NCBI RefSeq assembly: GCF_900111765.1
Contig: NZ_FOIB01000012.1
Span: 62,001 to 126,000 of the forward strand
DNA from: Myxococcus fulvus
GTDB taxonomy: Bacteria; Myxococcota; Myxococcia; Myxococcales; Myxococcaceae
DNA: 64,000 nucleotides
Reading direction: 5' to 3'
Below, in pieces: positions 1 to 8,043 of this stretch. The translations under genes and the position numbers were made by a program. The first letter of the stretch is position 1; each line of letters starts with the position of its first letter. The notes under the pieces were generated by a model. It did not search any database. It was not told the origin of the DNA and saw only the letters and a program-made list of their open reading frames with translations.

Positions 1-1
1 G

Positions 2-301
2 TGGACGGCCACGCCGGTGTTCACGATGGAGCTGCTCGGCGGCCTCGCGCTCATCGCGGGTCTGCGGGTCCGTCTCGTGTCACTGGCGCTCCTGCCCGTG
101 CTGCTCGGCGCCTTCGCGTCTCACGTCTCCCTGGGCTGGATGTTCACCAACCCGGGCGGAGGCTGGGAGTACGTCGCCTTCCTCATCATGGCGCTCATCA
201 CCCAGGTCCTCCTCGGCAGCGGCGCCTTCGCCGTGGACGGTGTCCTCGCGCGAAGCGCCACTCAAACTCACGGCTCGGTCGCCCAGACCTCCACCTCGTG
301 A
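2..301 (+). CDS. DoxX-like membrane protein, C-terminal part
   Basis: The reading frame enters from the left edge, so the start is missing; about 99 residues are visible. They contain three hydrophobic stretches separated by short loops, with a phenylalanine/tryptophan-rich loop (SLGWMFTNPGGGWEY) typical of DoxX/SURF4-type quinone-associated membrane proteins. The end overlaps the converging nicotinate phosphoribosyltransferase gene by 34 bases. The family assignment rests on the membrane pattern and the GWMF..GGGWEY loop; physiological role unknown. The last 20 residues are polar and probably cytoplasmic. Confidence 0.7.
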   Translation, partial: WTATPVFTMELLGGLALIAGLRVRLVSLALLPVLLGAFASHVSLGWMFTNPGGGWEYVAFLIMALITQVLLGSGAFAVDGVLARSATQTHGSVAQTSTS

Positions 302-1608
302 GCCCGCGCCCGCGCCAGCCCGTCACCGATGACGACCGAGTAGGGCGGCCTCGCCGGCTCCAGCGCCCGCACCTCCCTCGGCAAGCGCTCTCGCTCCCGC
401 CGCGCGTACTCCCGTGCCTCGGCCAGTGACGCCACGGCCCCGGGCACACGCTGTCCCGCGCGCATCACCGGCCGCAACAACGGGCGCCCCTGCGCGGCGT
501 CTCCCCGCCGCACCAGCAGGTCGCGCCTCGCCACGCCGTCCTCCTCCTGCCGATACACCTGCTTCGCCCCGGGGAGCAGCGCCTTGCCCGCGGACAGCTT
601 CACCCGCGCCCGGCCCGCGTACTCCACCAGCTTGTAGGCCATGTCCAACGAGGGCGCGTCCGCGGACACGCCCATCGCCGTGCCCACCCCGAAGCTGTCG
701 ATCGGCGCACCCCGCGCGAGCAGCCCCGCCACCTGCTCCTCATCCAACCCACCACTGGCCACCAGCCGCACCCGCTGCAGGCCCGCCTCGTCGAGCAGCT
801 CCCGCGCCGCCAGCGACAGCGCGAGCAAGTCCCCCGAGTCGAGTCTCAGCGCGCGCACGCGGAACTCCTCACCCCGCTCGCGCGCCAGCCGGATGACGTG
901 CTGGATGCCGCGCAGCGTGTCGTAGGTGTCCACCAGCAGTGTCGCGTCCGGATACACGCGCGTGAAGGCGCGGAACGCCTCCAGCTCATCGTCGTGCGAC
1001 TGCACGTAGCTGTGCGCCATCGTGCCCGCGAGCGGAATCCCATACCGCTTCCCTGCCAGCACGTTCGACGTCGAGTCCACCCCCGCGAGGTACGCCGCGC
1101 GCGCCACCTTCAGCCCCGTGTCCGCGCCGTGGATGCGCCGCAGCCCGAACTCCATCACCGGCCGGCCCCGCGCCGCCTCCACCACCCGCGAGGCCTTGGA
1201 CGCCGCCAGCGTCTGCAGGTGCACCTGGTTGAGCAGGTACGTCTCCACCAGCTGCGCCTCCGGCAGCGGCGCCCGCACCTCCAACAGCGGCTCCTGCGCG
1301 AAGACCGGCGTGCCCTCCGGCATCGCGTCCACGTCCCCGCTGAAGCGGAAGCGCTCCAGCCAGCGCAAGAGCCGGTCCGAGAAGCGGCCCGTCGACTCGA
1401 GCCACGCCAGGTCCTCGGACTCGAAGCGCAGGTCCTCCAGCGTCTGGAGCGCGTCCTCCAGGCCCGCGGCCACCAGGTAGTTGCGCTGGCGAGGGAGCCG
1501 GCGCGCGAAGAGGCTGAACACCCCCTCGTCCCACTGGCCCTCGGCCAGGTACGCCTCCGTCATCGTCAGCTGGTAGAGGTCCGTCAGCAGCGCGGCCTCG
1601 GACTCCAT
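268..1608 (-). CDS. pncB: Nicotinate phosphoribosyltransferase
   Basis: Makes nicotinate mononucleotide from nicotinate and PRPP in the cytoplasm, the entry step of NAD salvage (Preiss-Handler pathway). The 446-residue protein begins with the family hallmark LLTDLYQLTMTEAY and carries FGLRRIHGADTG with the catalytic-type histidine, then AGTMAHSYVQSHDDE and the phosphate-binding LRLDSGDL stretch. ATG at 1608 is chosen because GAGGGGAG lies 6-13 bases upstream; a longer frame exists but has no such site. It lies just downstream of the thioredoxin gene on the same strand (about 70 bases), so the two are probably cotranscribed. A PncC-like amidase for the same cofactor pathway lies near 55.5 kb. 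Confidence 0.93.
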   Translation of the reverse strand: MESEAALLTDLYQLTMTEAYLAEGQWDEGVFSLFARRLPRQRNYLVAAGLEDALQTLEDLRFESEDLAWLESTGRFSDRLLRWLERFRFSGDVDAMPEGTPVFAQEPLLEVRAPLPEAQLVETYLLNQVHLQTLAASKASRVVEAARGRPVMEFGLRRIHGADTGLKVARAAYLAGVDSTSNVLAGKRYGIPLAGTMAHSYVQSHDDELEAFRAFTRVYPDATLLVDTYDTLRGIQHVIRLARERGEEFRVRALRLDSGDLLALSLAARELLDEAGLQRVRLVASGGLDEEQVAGLLARGAPIDSFGVGTAMGVSADAPSLDMAYKLVEYAGRARVKLSAGKALLPGAKQVYRQEEDGVARRDLLVRRGDAAQGRPLLRPVMRAGQRVPGAVASLAEAREYARRERERLPREVRALEPARPPYSVVIGDGLARARAHEVEVWATEP

Positions 1609-1677
1609 GTCGACTCCCCTCATGCGCGGGCCCCGCCTGCCGATGGCCGAGGCACGGGCCGCACGCGAATGCACGAC

Positions 1678-2130
1678 TCAGGCCGTCACGCCCGCGCCTC
1701 CCTGCGCCGACGTCGCGCCCGCGACCCAGCGCTCCAGCTCCGGCTGCGGCATCACCCCGCTGCGCCGCGCCACCTCGCGCCCGCCCTGGAACACCACGAA
1801 CGTGGGAATGCCCTGCACGCCGAGCGCGCTCGCGGAGCGCGGGTTCTGCTCCGTGTTGAGCTTGAGCACGAGCAGCCGCCCCGCCCGAGCCCGGCCCACC
1901 GCGTCCAGGATGGGCGCCGCCGCCCGGCACGGCGCGCACCAGGGCGCCCACAAGTCCAACAGGATGGGCACCGGCGAGCCCAGCACCGCCCGGTCCAGCC
2001 CCTCTCCGTCCACCTCCTGCGGTGCGCCCGACACATCCAGCGCCCGGTGACACCGGCCACACTCGGGGTTCCCCGAGGGCCGGGGCTCTCTCACGCGATT
2101 GAACGCACCACAGGCCGCGCAGCGGAACAT
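1678..2130 (-). CDS. trxC: Thioredoxin 2-type protein with N-terminal zinc ribbon
   Basis: A 150-residue cytoplasmic disulfide reductase. The first 30 residues hold two CxxC pairs (CAAC and CGRC), the zinc ribbon that separates thioredoxin 2 from ordinary thioredoxin. The redox site is WAPWCAPC, followed by the cis-proline region GIPTFVVF. ATG at 2130 is preceded by AAGGAGG at ideal spacing, which rejects the longer upstream frame. The gene points away from the lactate dehydrogenase gene and leads into pncB. Redox control of neighbouring metabolism is plausible but is inference. Confidence 0.92.
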   Translation of the reverse strand: MFRCAACGAFNRVREPRPSGNPECGRCHRALDVSGAPQEVDGEGLDRAVLGSPVPILLDLWAPWCAPCRAAAPILDAVGRARAGRLLVLKLNTEQNPRSASALGVQGIPTFVVFQGGREVARRSGVMPQPELERWVAGATSAQGGAGVTA

Positions 2131-2390
2131 GACGCCTCCTTCTCGACAGCCTCTCGTTGCGAAAGGTAGGCCGCGCGGGCTCCCGGCGCGTCCCCCCGCG
2201 AGCACGTCACGCGGGAGGCCCCGCCTGCTCGCCCGCCACGGGGCCGCTGGCTTTTTTGCGTCCTTCTGTGCGCGTGCGCAGCTTTTTCGCGGTCCTCCAT
2301 CGCGCCCGGACCACCAGGAAGGCATGGTGTGGGCGTTGCAGTGGGAGCACCAGCACGACGGGCACCCGGTCCGTCGGCGGGAGGGCAGGC

Positions 2391-3404
2391 ATGCGACTGG
2401 CCGTTTTCGACACCCATCGCTACGACCGCGGCGCGTTGGAGGAAGCCAACGCGGACTTCGGCCATGCGCTGACCTTCCTGGAGCCCCGCCTCACGGCGCA
2501 GACCGCGCGGCTGGCGGAGGGCTTCCACGCCGTGTGCTCGTTCGTGAACGACCGCGTGGACGCGGCCACGCTGGAGCTGCTCCGCGCGTGCGGCGTGCGG
2601 CTCGTGGCCACGCGCTCGGCGGGCTACAACCACATCGACCTGGAGGCCGCGCGGCGGCTGGACGTGCGGGTGACGCGCGTGCCGGAGTACTCACCGCACG
2701 CGGTGGCCGAGCACGCGGTGACGCTGGTGCTCTCCCTCAACCGCCACATCCCCCGCGCCTTCGCGCGCGTGCGCGACTGGAACTTCTCGCTCGACGGGCT
2801 GGTGGGCTTCGACCTGGCGGGCAAGACGGTGGGCATCGCCGGCACGGGCCGCATCGGCCGCGTCACGGCGCGCATCTTCCGGGGCTTCGGCTGTGACGTC
2901 GTCTGCTTCGACGCTGTTCCCGACGCCGCCTTCGCGCGCGAGGTGGGCGCGCGCTACGTGACGCTGGAGGAGCTCTACTCCGTCAGCGACGTCATCTCGC
3001 TGCACGTGCCGCTGACGCCGGGCACCCACCACATGGTGGACGCGAAGTCGCTGGCACGGATGAAGCGCGGCGTGGTGCTGGTCAACACGGGCCGGGGCGC
3101 GCTCATCGACAGCCGCGCGCTCCTCGACGCGCTCAAGTCCGGCCACATCGGCGCGGCGGGCCTGGACGTGTACGAGGAGGAGGAGGGCGTCTTCTTCCAG
3201 GACCTCTCCGGCCAGGTGCTCCAGGACGACGTGCTGGCGCGACTGCTCACCTTCCCCAATGTGCTGGTCACCTCGCATCAGGCCTTCCTCACCCGTGAGG
3301 CGCTGGGCAGAATCGCCCACACCACGCTCGCGAGCGTCCGGGCCTTCGAGCGCGGCGAGCCCCTGGTCAACGAGGTGCGCGTGGAGCAGGTGCGGCCCGC
3401 GTGA
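2391..3404 (+). CDS. ldhA: D-lactate dehydrogenase (D-2-hydroxyacid dehydrogenase)
   Basis: NAD-dependent reduction of pyruvate to D-lactate is the likely reaction. The 337-residue protein has the Rossmann motif GTGRIG at 151-156 and the catalytic set Arg235 (NTGRGALID), Glu264 (DVYEEEEG) and His296 (TSHQAFLT), at the same residue numbers as in E. coli LdhA. The segment EEEEGVFFQDLSG is characteristic of the fermentative LdhA branch rather than VanH or glyoxylate reductases. ATG at 2391 follows GGGAGGGCAGGC. The gene stands alone, divergent from trxC, and is followed after 36 bases by the universal stress protein, which suggests an oxygen-limitation context. Substrate is inferred from family resemblance. 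Confidence 0.9.
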   Translation: MRLAVFDTHRYDRGALEEANADFGHALTFLEPRLTAQTARLAEGFHAVCSFVNDRVDAATLELLRACGVRLVATRSAGYNHIDLEAARRLDVRVTRVPEYSPHAVAEHAVTLVLSLNRHIPRAFARVRDWNFSLDGLVGFDLAGKTVGIAGTGRIGRVTARIFRGFGCDVVCFDAVPDAAFAREVGARYVTLEELYSVSDVISLHVPLTPGTHHMVDAKSLARMKRGVVLVNTGRGALIDSRALLDALKSGHIGAAGLDVYEEEEGVFFQDLSGQVLQDDVLARLLTFPNVLVTSHQAFLTREALGRIAHTTLASVRAFERGEPLVNEVRVEQVRPA

Positions 3405-3440
3405 AGTCCATCCCGTAGCCGACTCGAGGAGGAGTCACCC

Positions 3441-4730
3441 ATGTCCATCGTCTGCGCCACCAACTTCTCCGATGCCGCGCGCCGCGCGTGTGATGTCGCC
3501 GCCGAGCTGGCCCGGAAGGCGAACGTGCCGCTGTTCCTGGTGCACGTGCTCAACCCCAACTCCGCGCGGGCCTTCGGTCCCTCGCTGCTCCAGGCGGCCG
3601 AGGCCGCGCTGGGCGACGAGGCGAAGCGGCTGTCCCAGAAGGGCGCGCGCGTGGAGCAGGAGCTGCGCACCGGCGAGCCCTCCGCCGAGGTCGCCGACGT
3701 GGCCCGCCAGCGCCTGGCCACGCTCGTGGTGGCGGCCTCGCCCAGCAAGGAGGCGCCGTTCCTGGGCGTCGGCGGGACGGTGGACCGGCTGGCGCAGTCG
3801 CTGGAGGTGCCGCTGCTCGCCGTGCAGGACGCGAGCGCCATGGAGGCGTGGGCGCAGGGCCAGCGGCCGCTCAAGGTGGTGCTGGGCGTGGACCGCTCGC
3901 TGCCGTACGAGGCCGCGCGCGAGTGGGTGCGCGCCCTGGGCGCGTGGGGCCCGCTGGACGTGGTGGGCGCGCGCGTGGTGTGGCCGGACGAGGAGTACCG
4001 GCGGCTGGGCCTGCCTCGGCCCATGGAGCTGGCCGAGGTGACGCCGGAGCTGCGCGCGGTGCTGGACAAGGAGACGCAAACCTTGGTGACGCCGCTGGGC
4101 ACCCAGGGCGTGAAGGTGCGCACGGTGCTGGAGCCGTCCCTGGGGCGCATCGCGGACCACCTGGTGGAGCTGGCCGCGCGCGAGCACGCGGACCTGCTGG
4201 TGGTGGGCACGCACCACCGCCGGGCGCTGGGGCGCATGTGGAGCGTGTCCCACAACGCGCTCAGGCTGGCGCGGGTGTCGGTGGCCTGCATCCCGTCGCA
4301 GGCGATGGGGCCGGGCGTGGACGTGCCCCTGCCGTCGTTCCGCGAGGTCATGGTGGCCACGGACTTCTCCGAGACGGGCAACCACGCGGTGGCGCACGCC
4401 TTCGGCCTGGTGCCTCCCGGGGGCAAGGTCTACCTGGTGTCCGTGGCGGAGCTGGGCTCGCAGGTGGACACGGAGCGCGGCAAATTGATGGCGCTGGTGC
4501 CGCGCGAGGCGGAGGCCACCGGACGCCGCGCGCAGGCGGAGGTCATCATGGACGCCCAGGACGTCGTCACCGCGCTGGTGCAGACGGCGGAGCGGCTGGG
4601 CGTGGACGCGGTGGTGATGGGGACCCACGGGCGCACGGGGCTCAAGCGCGCGCTGCTCGGCTCGACGACGCAGGCGGTGCTGTCGCGAACCTCGCGGCCC
4701 GTGCTGCTGGTGCGGCCTCCCACCGTGTGA
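3441..4730 (+). CDS. Universal stress protein with three tandem Usp-like domains
   Basis: A 429-residue cytoplasmic protein. Domain 1 (about 1-135, starting VCATNFSDAARRACDVA) and domain 2 (about 140-285, with VVGTHHRRALGRMW) look degenerate. Domain 3 (about 290-427) keeps the full ATP-binding pattern GTHGRTGLKRALLGSTT. Usp proteins usually have one or two domains, so this is an enlarged version. A GGAGG-like site (cgaggagga) precedes ATG 3441. It follows ldhA closely and precedes sodB, forming a stress-flavoured block. Downstream, a 9-bp GC-rich stem at 4748-4776 probably ends the transcript. Confidence 0.88.
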   Translation: MSIVCATNFSDAARRACDVAAELARKANVPLFLVHVLNPNSARAFGPSLLQAAEAALGDEAKRLSQKGARVEQELRTGEPSAEVADVARQRLATLVVAASPSKEAPFLGVGGTVDRLAQSLEVPLLAVQDASAMEAWAQGQRPLKVVLGVDRSLPYEAAREWVRALGAWGPLDVVGARVVWPDEEYRRLGLPRPMELAEVTPELRAVLDKETQTLVTPLGTQGVKVRTVLEPSLGRIADHLVELAAREHADLLVVGTHHRRALGRMWSVSHNALRLARVSVACIPSQAMGPGVDVPLPSFREVMVATDFSETGNHAVAHAFGLVPPGGKVYLVSVAELGSQVDTERGKLMALVPREAEATGRRAQAEVIMDAQDVVTALVQTAERLGVDAVVMGTHGRTGLKRALLGSTTQAVLSRTSRPVLLVRPPTV

Positions 4731-4747
4731 AAGGCGACGCTCCACGA

Positions 4748-4776
4748 AGGGCCCGCTCACCCGGGGGGCGGGCCCT
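4748..4776 (+). terminator. GC-rich hairpin after the Usp gene
   Basis: AGGGCCCGC (4748-4756) pairs perfectly with GCGGGCCCT (4768-4776) around an 11-base loop, 18 bases after the stop codon. There is no T tract, so it is terminator-like in position and shape only. Confidence 0.45.
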
Positions 4777-4828
4777 CGTACGACGCGTCGAAGTGTTGAC
4801 CCGAGGATGGCCGGGTGGCTCCAGCAGG

Positions 4829-4843
4829 TTGGCGGCACGCCAA
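4829..4843. promoter_or_regulatory. Perfect palindrome upstream of sodB
   Basis: TTGGCG-GCA-CGCCAA is a perfect 15-bp inverted repeat about 80 bases before the sodB start. It also fits the loose T-N11-A pattern bound by LysR-type regulators. It is a candidate operator; no regulator is assigned. Confidence 0.35.
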
Positions 4844-4921
4844 TGGATTGGAGTCAGCCCCTCTTCCTGGGTGGGATGGTGGTAGTTGTCCTCGTCCCTT
4901 TACCCTGGAAAGGACCTGACC

Positions 4922-5509
4922 ATGGCCGTCACGCTGCCCCCTCTTCCCTACGCCCATGACGCCCTCGCTCCGCACATGAGCAAGGAGACGCTGGAGTACC
5001 ACCACGACAAGCACCACGCGGCGTACGTGAACAACCTCAACAAGCTGCTGGACGGCAAGGCCGAGGCCAACAAGTCCCTGGAGGAGATCATCCTCAGCAG
5101 CGACGGCGGCGTGTTCAACAACGCGGCCCAGGTCTGGAACCACACCTTCTTCTGGAACTGCATGAAGCCCAAGGGTGGCGGGCTGCCCACGGGTGAGCTG
5201 CTGGCGGCCATCGAGCGCGACTTCGGCTCCTTCGACAAGTTCAAGGAGGAGTTCTCCACCGCGGCCACCACGCAGTTCGGCTCCGGCTGGGCGTGGCTGG
5301 TGCTGGACAAGAACAAGCTGGCCGTCACCAAGACGAGCAACGCGGACCTGCCGATGAAGCACGGCCAGAAGGCGCTGCTGACCATCGATGTGTGGGAGCA
5401 CGCGTACTACATCGACCACCGCAACGCGCGGCCCAAGTTCATCGAGACCTTCCTCACGCACCTGGTCAACTGGGACTTCGTGGCGGACAACCTCCTCAAG
5501 AAGGGCTGA
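4922..5509 (+). CDS. sodB: Superoxide dismutase, iron type
   Basis: Converts superoxide to oxygen and peroxide. The 195-residue protein shows metal ligands His27, His74, Asp156 and His160, the last two in DVWEHAYY. Gln70 in AAQVWNH, the second-sphere residue that marks iron enzymes, is present where manganese enzymes place a Gln late in the chain. No signal peptide, so it is cytoplasmic. ATG 4922 has GGAAAGGA at suitable distance. It appears monocistronic and is preceded by a perfect palindrome at 4829-4843. Confidence 0.95.
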   Translation: MAVTLPPLPYAHDALAPHMSKETLEYHHDKHHAAYVNNLNKLLDGKAEANKSLEEIILSSDGGVFNNAAQVWNHTFFWNCMKPKGGGLPTGELLAAIERDFGSFDKFKEEFSTAATTQFGSGWAWLVLDKNKLAVTKTSNADLPMKHGQKALLTIDVWEHAYYIDHRNARPKFIETFLTHLVNWDFVADNLLKKG

Positions 5510-5557
5510 GGTTTCCACCGGGGGGTGGCTTTCCAAGGCGGGCTGTCATTGGGTTGA

Positions 5558-7249
5558 ATGACAGCCATGGCCCTCGCCGCCCCCCGTTGGTCGTCCCCCC
5601 GTCAAAGCCGGGGCGTGACGAAAGCCCTGGTGCTCGTGGCGCTCTGTCTGGTGATGGGCGCCGCGGGCGGGGTGTTCGTCCTGAAGCAACGCGGGTTGCT
5701 CGGCGAGGGCGGCCCCACCGCGCGGGCCCCCATCGTGTGGTGCGAGGGTTTGCCGGTGGAGCGCTGCGGGCAGCATCCGCGCGACTGCCGCGTCTTGGCC
5801 TACTGCGATGGCGTGAAGTTCTGCGCGGCGACGACGGCCCAGCCTGAGTCCTGTGGCGCGGAGGGCGAGCGGCCCCAGGACCTCGAGGGAGGGACTGCCG
5901 GAGCCACCTCGCTCGTGGAGCTGGCGGAGGACCCGGTGATGGAGGCAGTGCTCCGCTCGGACGGGTTCCGCCTGAGTGAGCTCATCGCCTCCGGGCGTGG
6001 CATCAACCTGCCGGGCAGGTCCAAGGCCACGCGGAACCTCTCGCCGCTGATGGCGGCGGCCGACAAGGCGGATGTGGCCATCACCCGGATGTTGCTCTCG
6101 TCGGGGGCGGACCCCTCGCTGCGGGTGCCCCGGCACGCGGAGACCTGGCCTCCCCATGGCTGGACCGCGCGCTGCTTCGCTCGTTTCCAGGAGCTGTCCG
6201 CGGTGGAGGCGGGGCTCGTGGTCACGAGCACGGCGGAGGAGCGATGTCTGCGGGAAGCGGACCTCCTGTCGGCGTTCCGGAGCCGGGACTCCACGCGCGC
6301 CCTCTCGCTGAGCCGCGAGCTGCGCGGAGACGTGCAGGTCCGGGTGCTCGAGCGGGCCGTGGAGCTCTCCTTCAAGCACCGCAGCCCTTTGTTGATGCGC
6401 GCGGCGGTGGGCGCGGGCTGGGTTCCGCCGAAGGGCGACGAAGCCAGCTTCGAGAGCTGGCCCGCCTACCGGGCGTTGCTCCAACGCGATTTGCAGACCC
6501 TGGAGGTCCTCGTGGAGGCGGGGGCGCGGTGGCCGCCGCTCGCGGAGCTGGCCCGGCTGGGACATGCGGACCTGGTGCGGCGCTCCCTCGAGGCGGGAGC
6601 GGACCCGAATGCCCAGCTGCCCCGGCTGCCCACGCCGCTCGTGTCGGGCGTGCAGTCGGGGAACAGCTCGGTCGTCGACGTGCTGCTCGAGAAGGGCGCC
6701 GACCCGAACCTGCCGAGCCGGGGGGACGTGATGCCCCTGGGCGCCGCGGTGAACCGCCCGGGGGGTGCTCCCGCGGATGAGGAGATCGTGGGGCTGTTGC
6801 TGGAGGCGAACGCGAATCCCAACACGGCGGGGAAGGTGGGCGCCCTGTTGTACGCGGCGACGGGAGCCTGTCGTCCGAGCATGATTCCCCTGGTGCTGCG
6901 CCATGGGGCTCGCTGGGACAAGGCCACCCAGGGCGCGTTCCTGTATCTGTCGGCCCTGGACGCCCGCAAGTGCCCGGACGCCTCGAAGCTGGAGTTGCTC
7001 CAGGCCCTGCTCGCGGCGGGGGTCACCCTGAGCGCCGAGGACGCGGAGCGCCACGATGCGCGGTGGCGCGACGCCATCCTCCATCCGCCCTTCGCGGAGG
7101 TCCTGCGTCAGGCGGGGCTCGTGTTGGCGCCCACTCCCCCCAAGCCGGTGCATGAGAAGCACCTGCTCCTGTTCGACTCCGCGGACAGGGCCAAGGACCG
7201 GCGCGGCGAGCCCAAGTGGAACAACGCCGCGTCGTCCGAGGCGCCGTGA
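5558..7249 (+). CDS. Membrane-anchored ankyrin-repeat protein
   Basis: A 563-residue protein. Residues about 21-42 (VLVALCLVMGAAGGVFVLKQ) form a single transmembrane or uncleaved signal segment. A cysteine-containing stretch follows, then several ankyrin-type units recognisable by SPLMAAADKADVAITRMLLSSGADPSL, TPLVSGVQSGNSSVVDVLLEKGADPN and related copies up to about residue 530. Ankyrin repeats mediate protein contacts; the ligand is unknown. A second ATG lies at 5567 and no clear ribosome site decides between the two. The gene ends 7 bases from the converging beta-barrel-like gene. Confidence 0.85.
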   Translation: MTAMALAAPRWSSPRQSRGVTKALVLVALCLVMGAAGGVFVLKQRGLLGEGGPTARAPIVWCEGLPVERCGQHPRDCRVLAYCDGVKFCAATTAQPESCGAEGERPQDLEGGTAGATSLVELAEDPVMEAVLRSDGFRLSELIASGRGINLPGRSKATRNLSPLMAAADKADVAITRMLLSSGADPSLRVPRHAETWPPHGWTARCFARFQELSAVEAGLVVTSTAEERCLREADLLSAFRSRDSTRALSLSRELRGDVQVRVLERAVELSFKHRSPLLMRAAVGAGWVPPKGDEASFESWPAYRALLQRDLQTLEVLVEAGARWPPLAELARLGHADLVRRSLEAGADPNAQLPRLPTPLVSGVQSGNSSVVDVLLEKGADPNLPSRGDVMPLGAAVNRPGGAPADEEIVGLLLEANANPNTAGKVGALLYAATGACRPSMIPLVLRHGARWDKATQGAFLYLSALDARKCPDASKLELLQALLAAGVTLSAEDAERHDARWRDAILHPPFAEVLRQAGLVLAPTPPKPVHEKHLLLFDSADRAKDRRGEPKWNNAASSEAP

Positions 7250-7256
7250 GGCCCGC

Positions 7257-7922
7257 TCAGAAGGCGATGCCCGTCTGGATTTGCGGCCCGAAGCTGATGC
7301 CGCTGTCGCCCGGCGCGCCGGTGAAGAACAGCGGCAGGTCCAGCTCGATGAACCACTTGAGGTGGTCGGTGACAGGGAAGCCCTTCACGATGATGGGGAC
7401 GACGCCCAGGTTGAACGGCTGGCCCGCGCCCACCGCCATGGCCAGGCGCACGCCGGCGGTGAAGCCCTCGAAGTTGTAGAGCAGGCCCGGGTCCACCACG
7501 AAGGTGGTGCCCACCCGCGCCGGCTCGCCGTCCTTCTCGAAGTCCCAGCGGCTGAAGGCGATGAACTCGAAGTCCAGCGTCCACTTCTCGGTGAGCTTCA
7601 GCGAGATGCCGGGCGTCAGGCCCAGGGCGAAGAAGTCCCCGAAGATGACGGTGGTGTCATCGTCGGTGATGCTCAGCACGGGCAGCGCGAAGCCCACGTG
7701 GCCACCCAGCCGCGGATACATGGCGGCCATGTCGACGCCGGAGCCGCCCATGGCGGCCTCCTCGTGGTGTCGGCGGTGCTTCTTGTCCTTCTTGAGTGAG
7801 TACCCGGAGCTGGGGCGCCAGTCCTCGCGCTCCTGCTCGGTGGCCTGCGCGCTCCAGGGCGCGAACGTCGCGAGCAGCCCACCCAGCCCCACCATGCCTC
7901 GCCAACCCAGCCGACTCCCCAT
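7257..7922 (-). CDS. Secreted, probable outer-membrane beta-barrel protein
   Basis: A 221-residue protein with a signal peptide (hydrophobic core VGLGGLLATFAPWSAQA, likely cut after AQA). A charged linker KKDKKHRRHH comes next. The rest alternates polar and hydrophobic residues in short strands with repeated glycine turns and ends in IQTGIAF, with the terminal phenylalanine common in outer-membrane barrels. AAGGGGG precedes ATG 7922. The family is not recognised and no ligand can be assigned. The gene stands alone between two converging or divergent neighbours. Confidence 0.7.
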   Translation of the reverse strand: MGSRLGWRGMVGLGGLLATFAPWSAQATEQEREDWRPSSGYSLKKDKKHRRHHEEAAMGGSGVDMAAMYPRLGGHVGFALPVLSITDDDTTVIFGDFFALGLTPGISLKLTEKWTLDFEFIAFSRWDFEKDGEPARVGTTFVVDPGLLYNFEGFTAGVRLAMAVGAGQPFNLGVVPIIVKGFPVTDHLKWFIELDLPLFFTGAPGDSGISFGPQIQTGIAF

Positions 7923-8043
7923 GCTGTCATCCCCCTTGTGACACTTCGCCCTACCTCGACAGGACGGAGGGTGGGGAGCCCCTCAAGTCGGGACAAGCCG
8001 GCCGGGACTGGGGGGCAAGGGGCGCGTCGGATTCTGGTGGGCT

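Noticed and set aside
2217-2256. GGCCCC/GGGGCC stem followed by TTTTTT upstream of ldhA
   Set aside because: Stem of six with a 17-base loop, and the T run begins six bases later, so it is unlikely to be a terminator; it lies in a divergent gap where none is needed.
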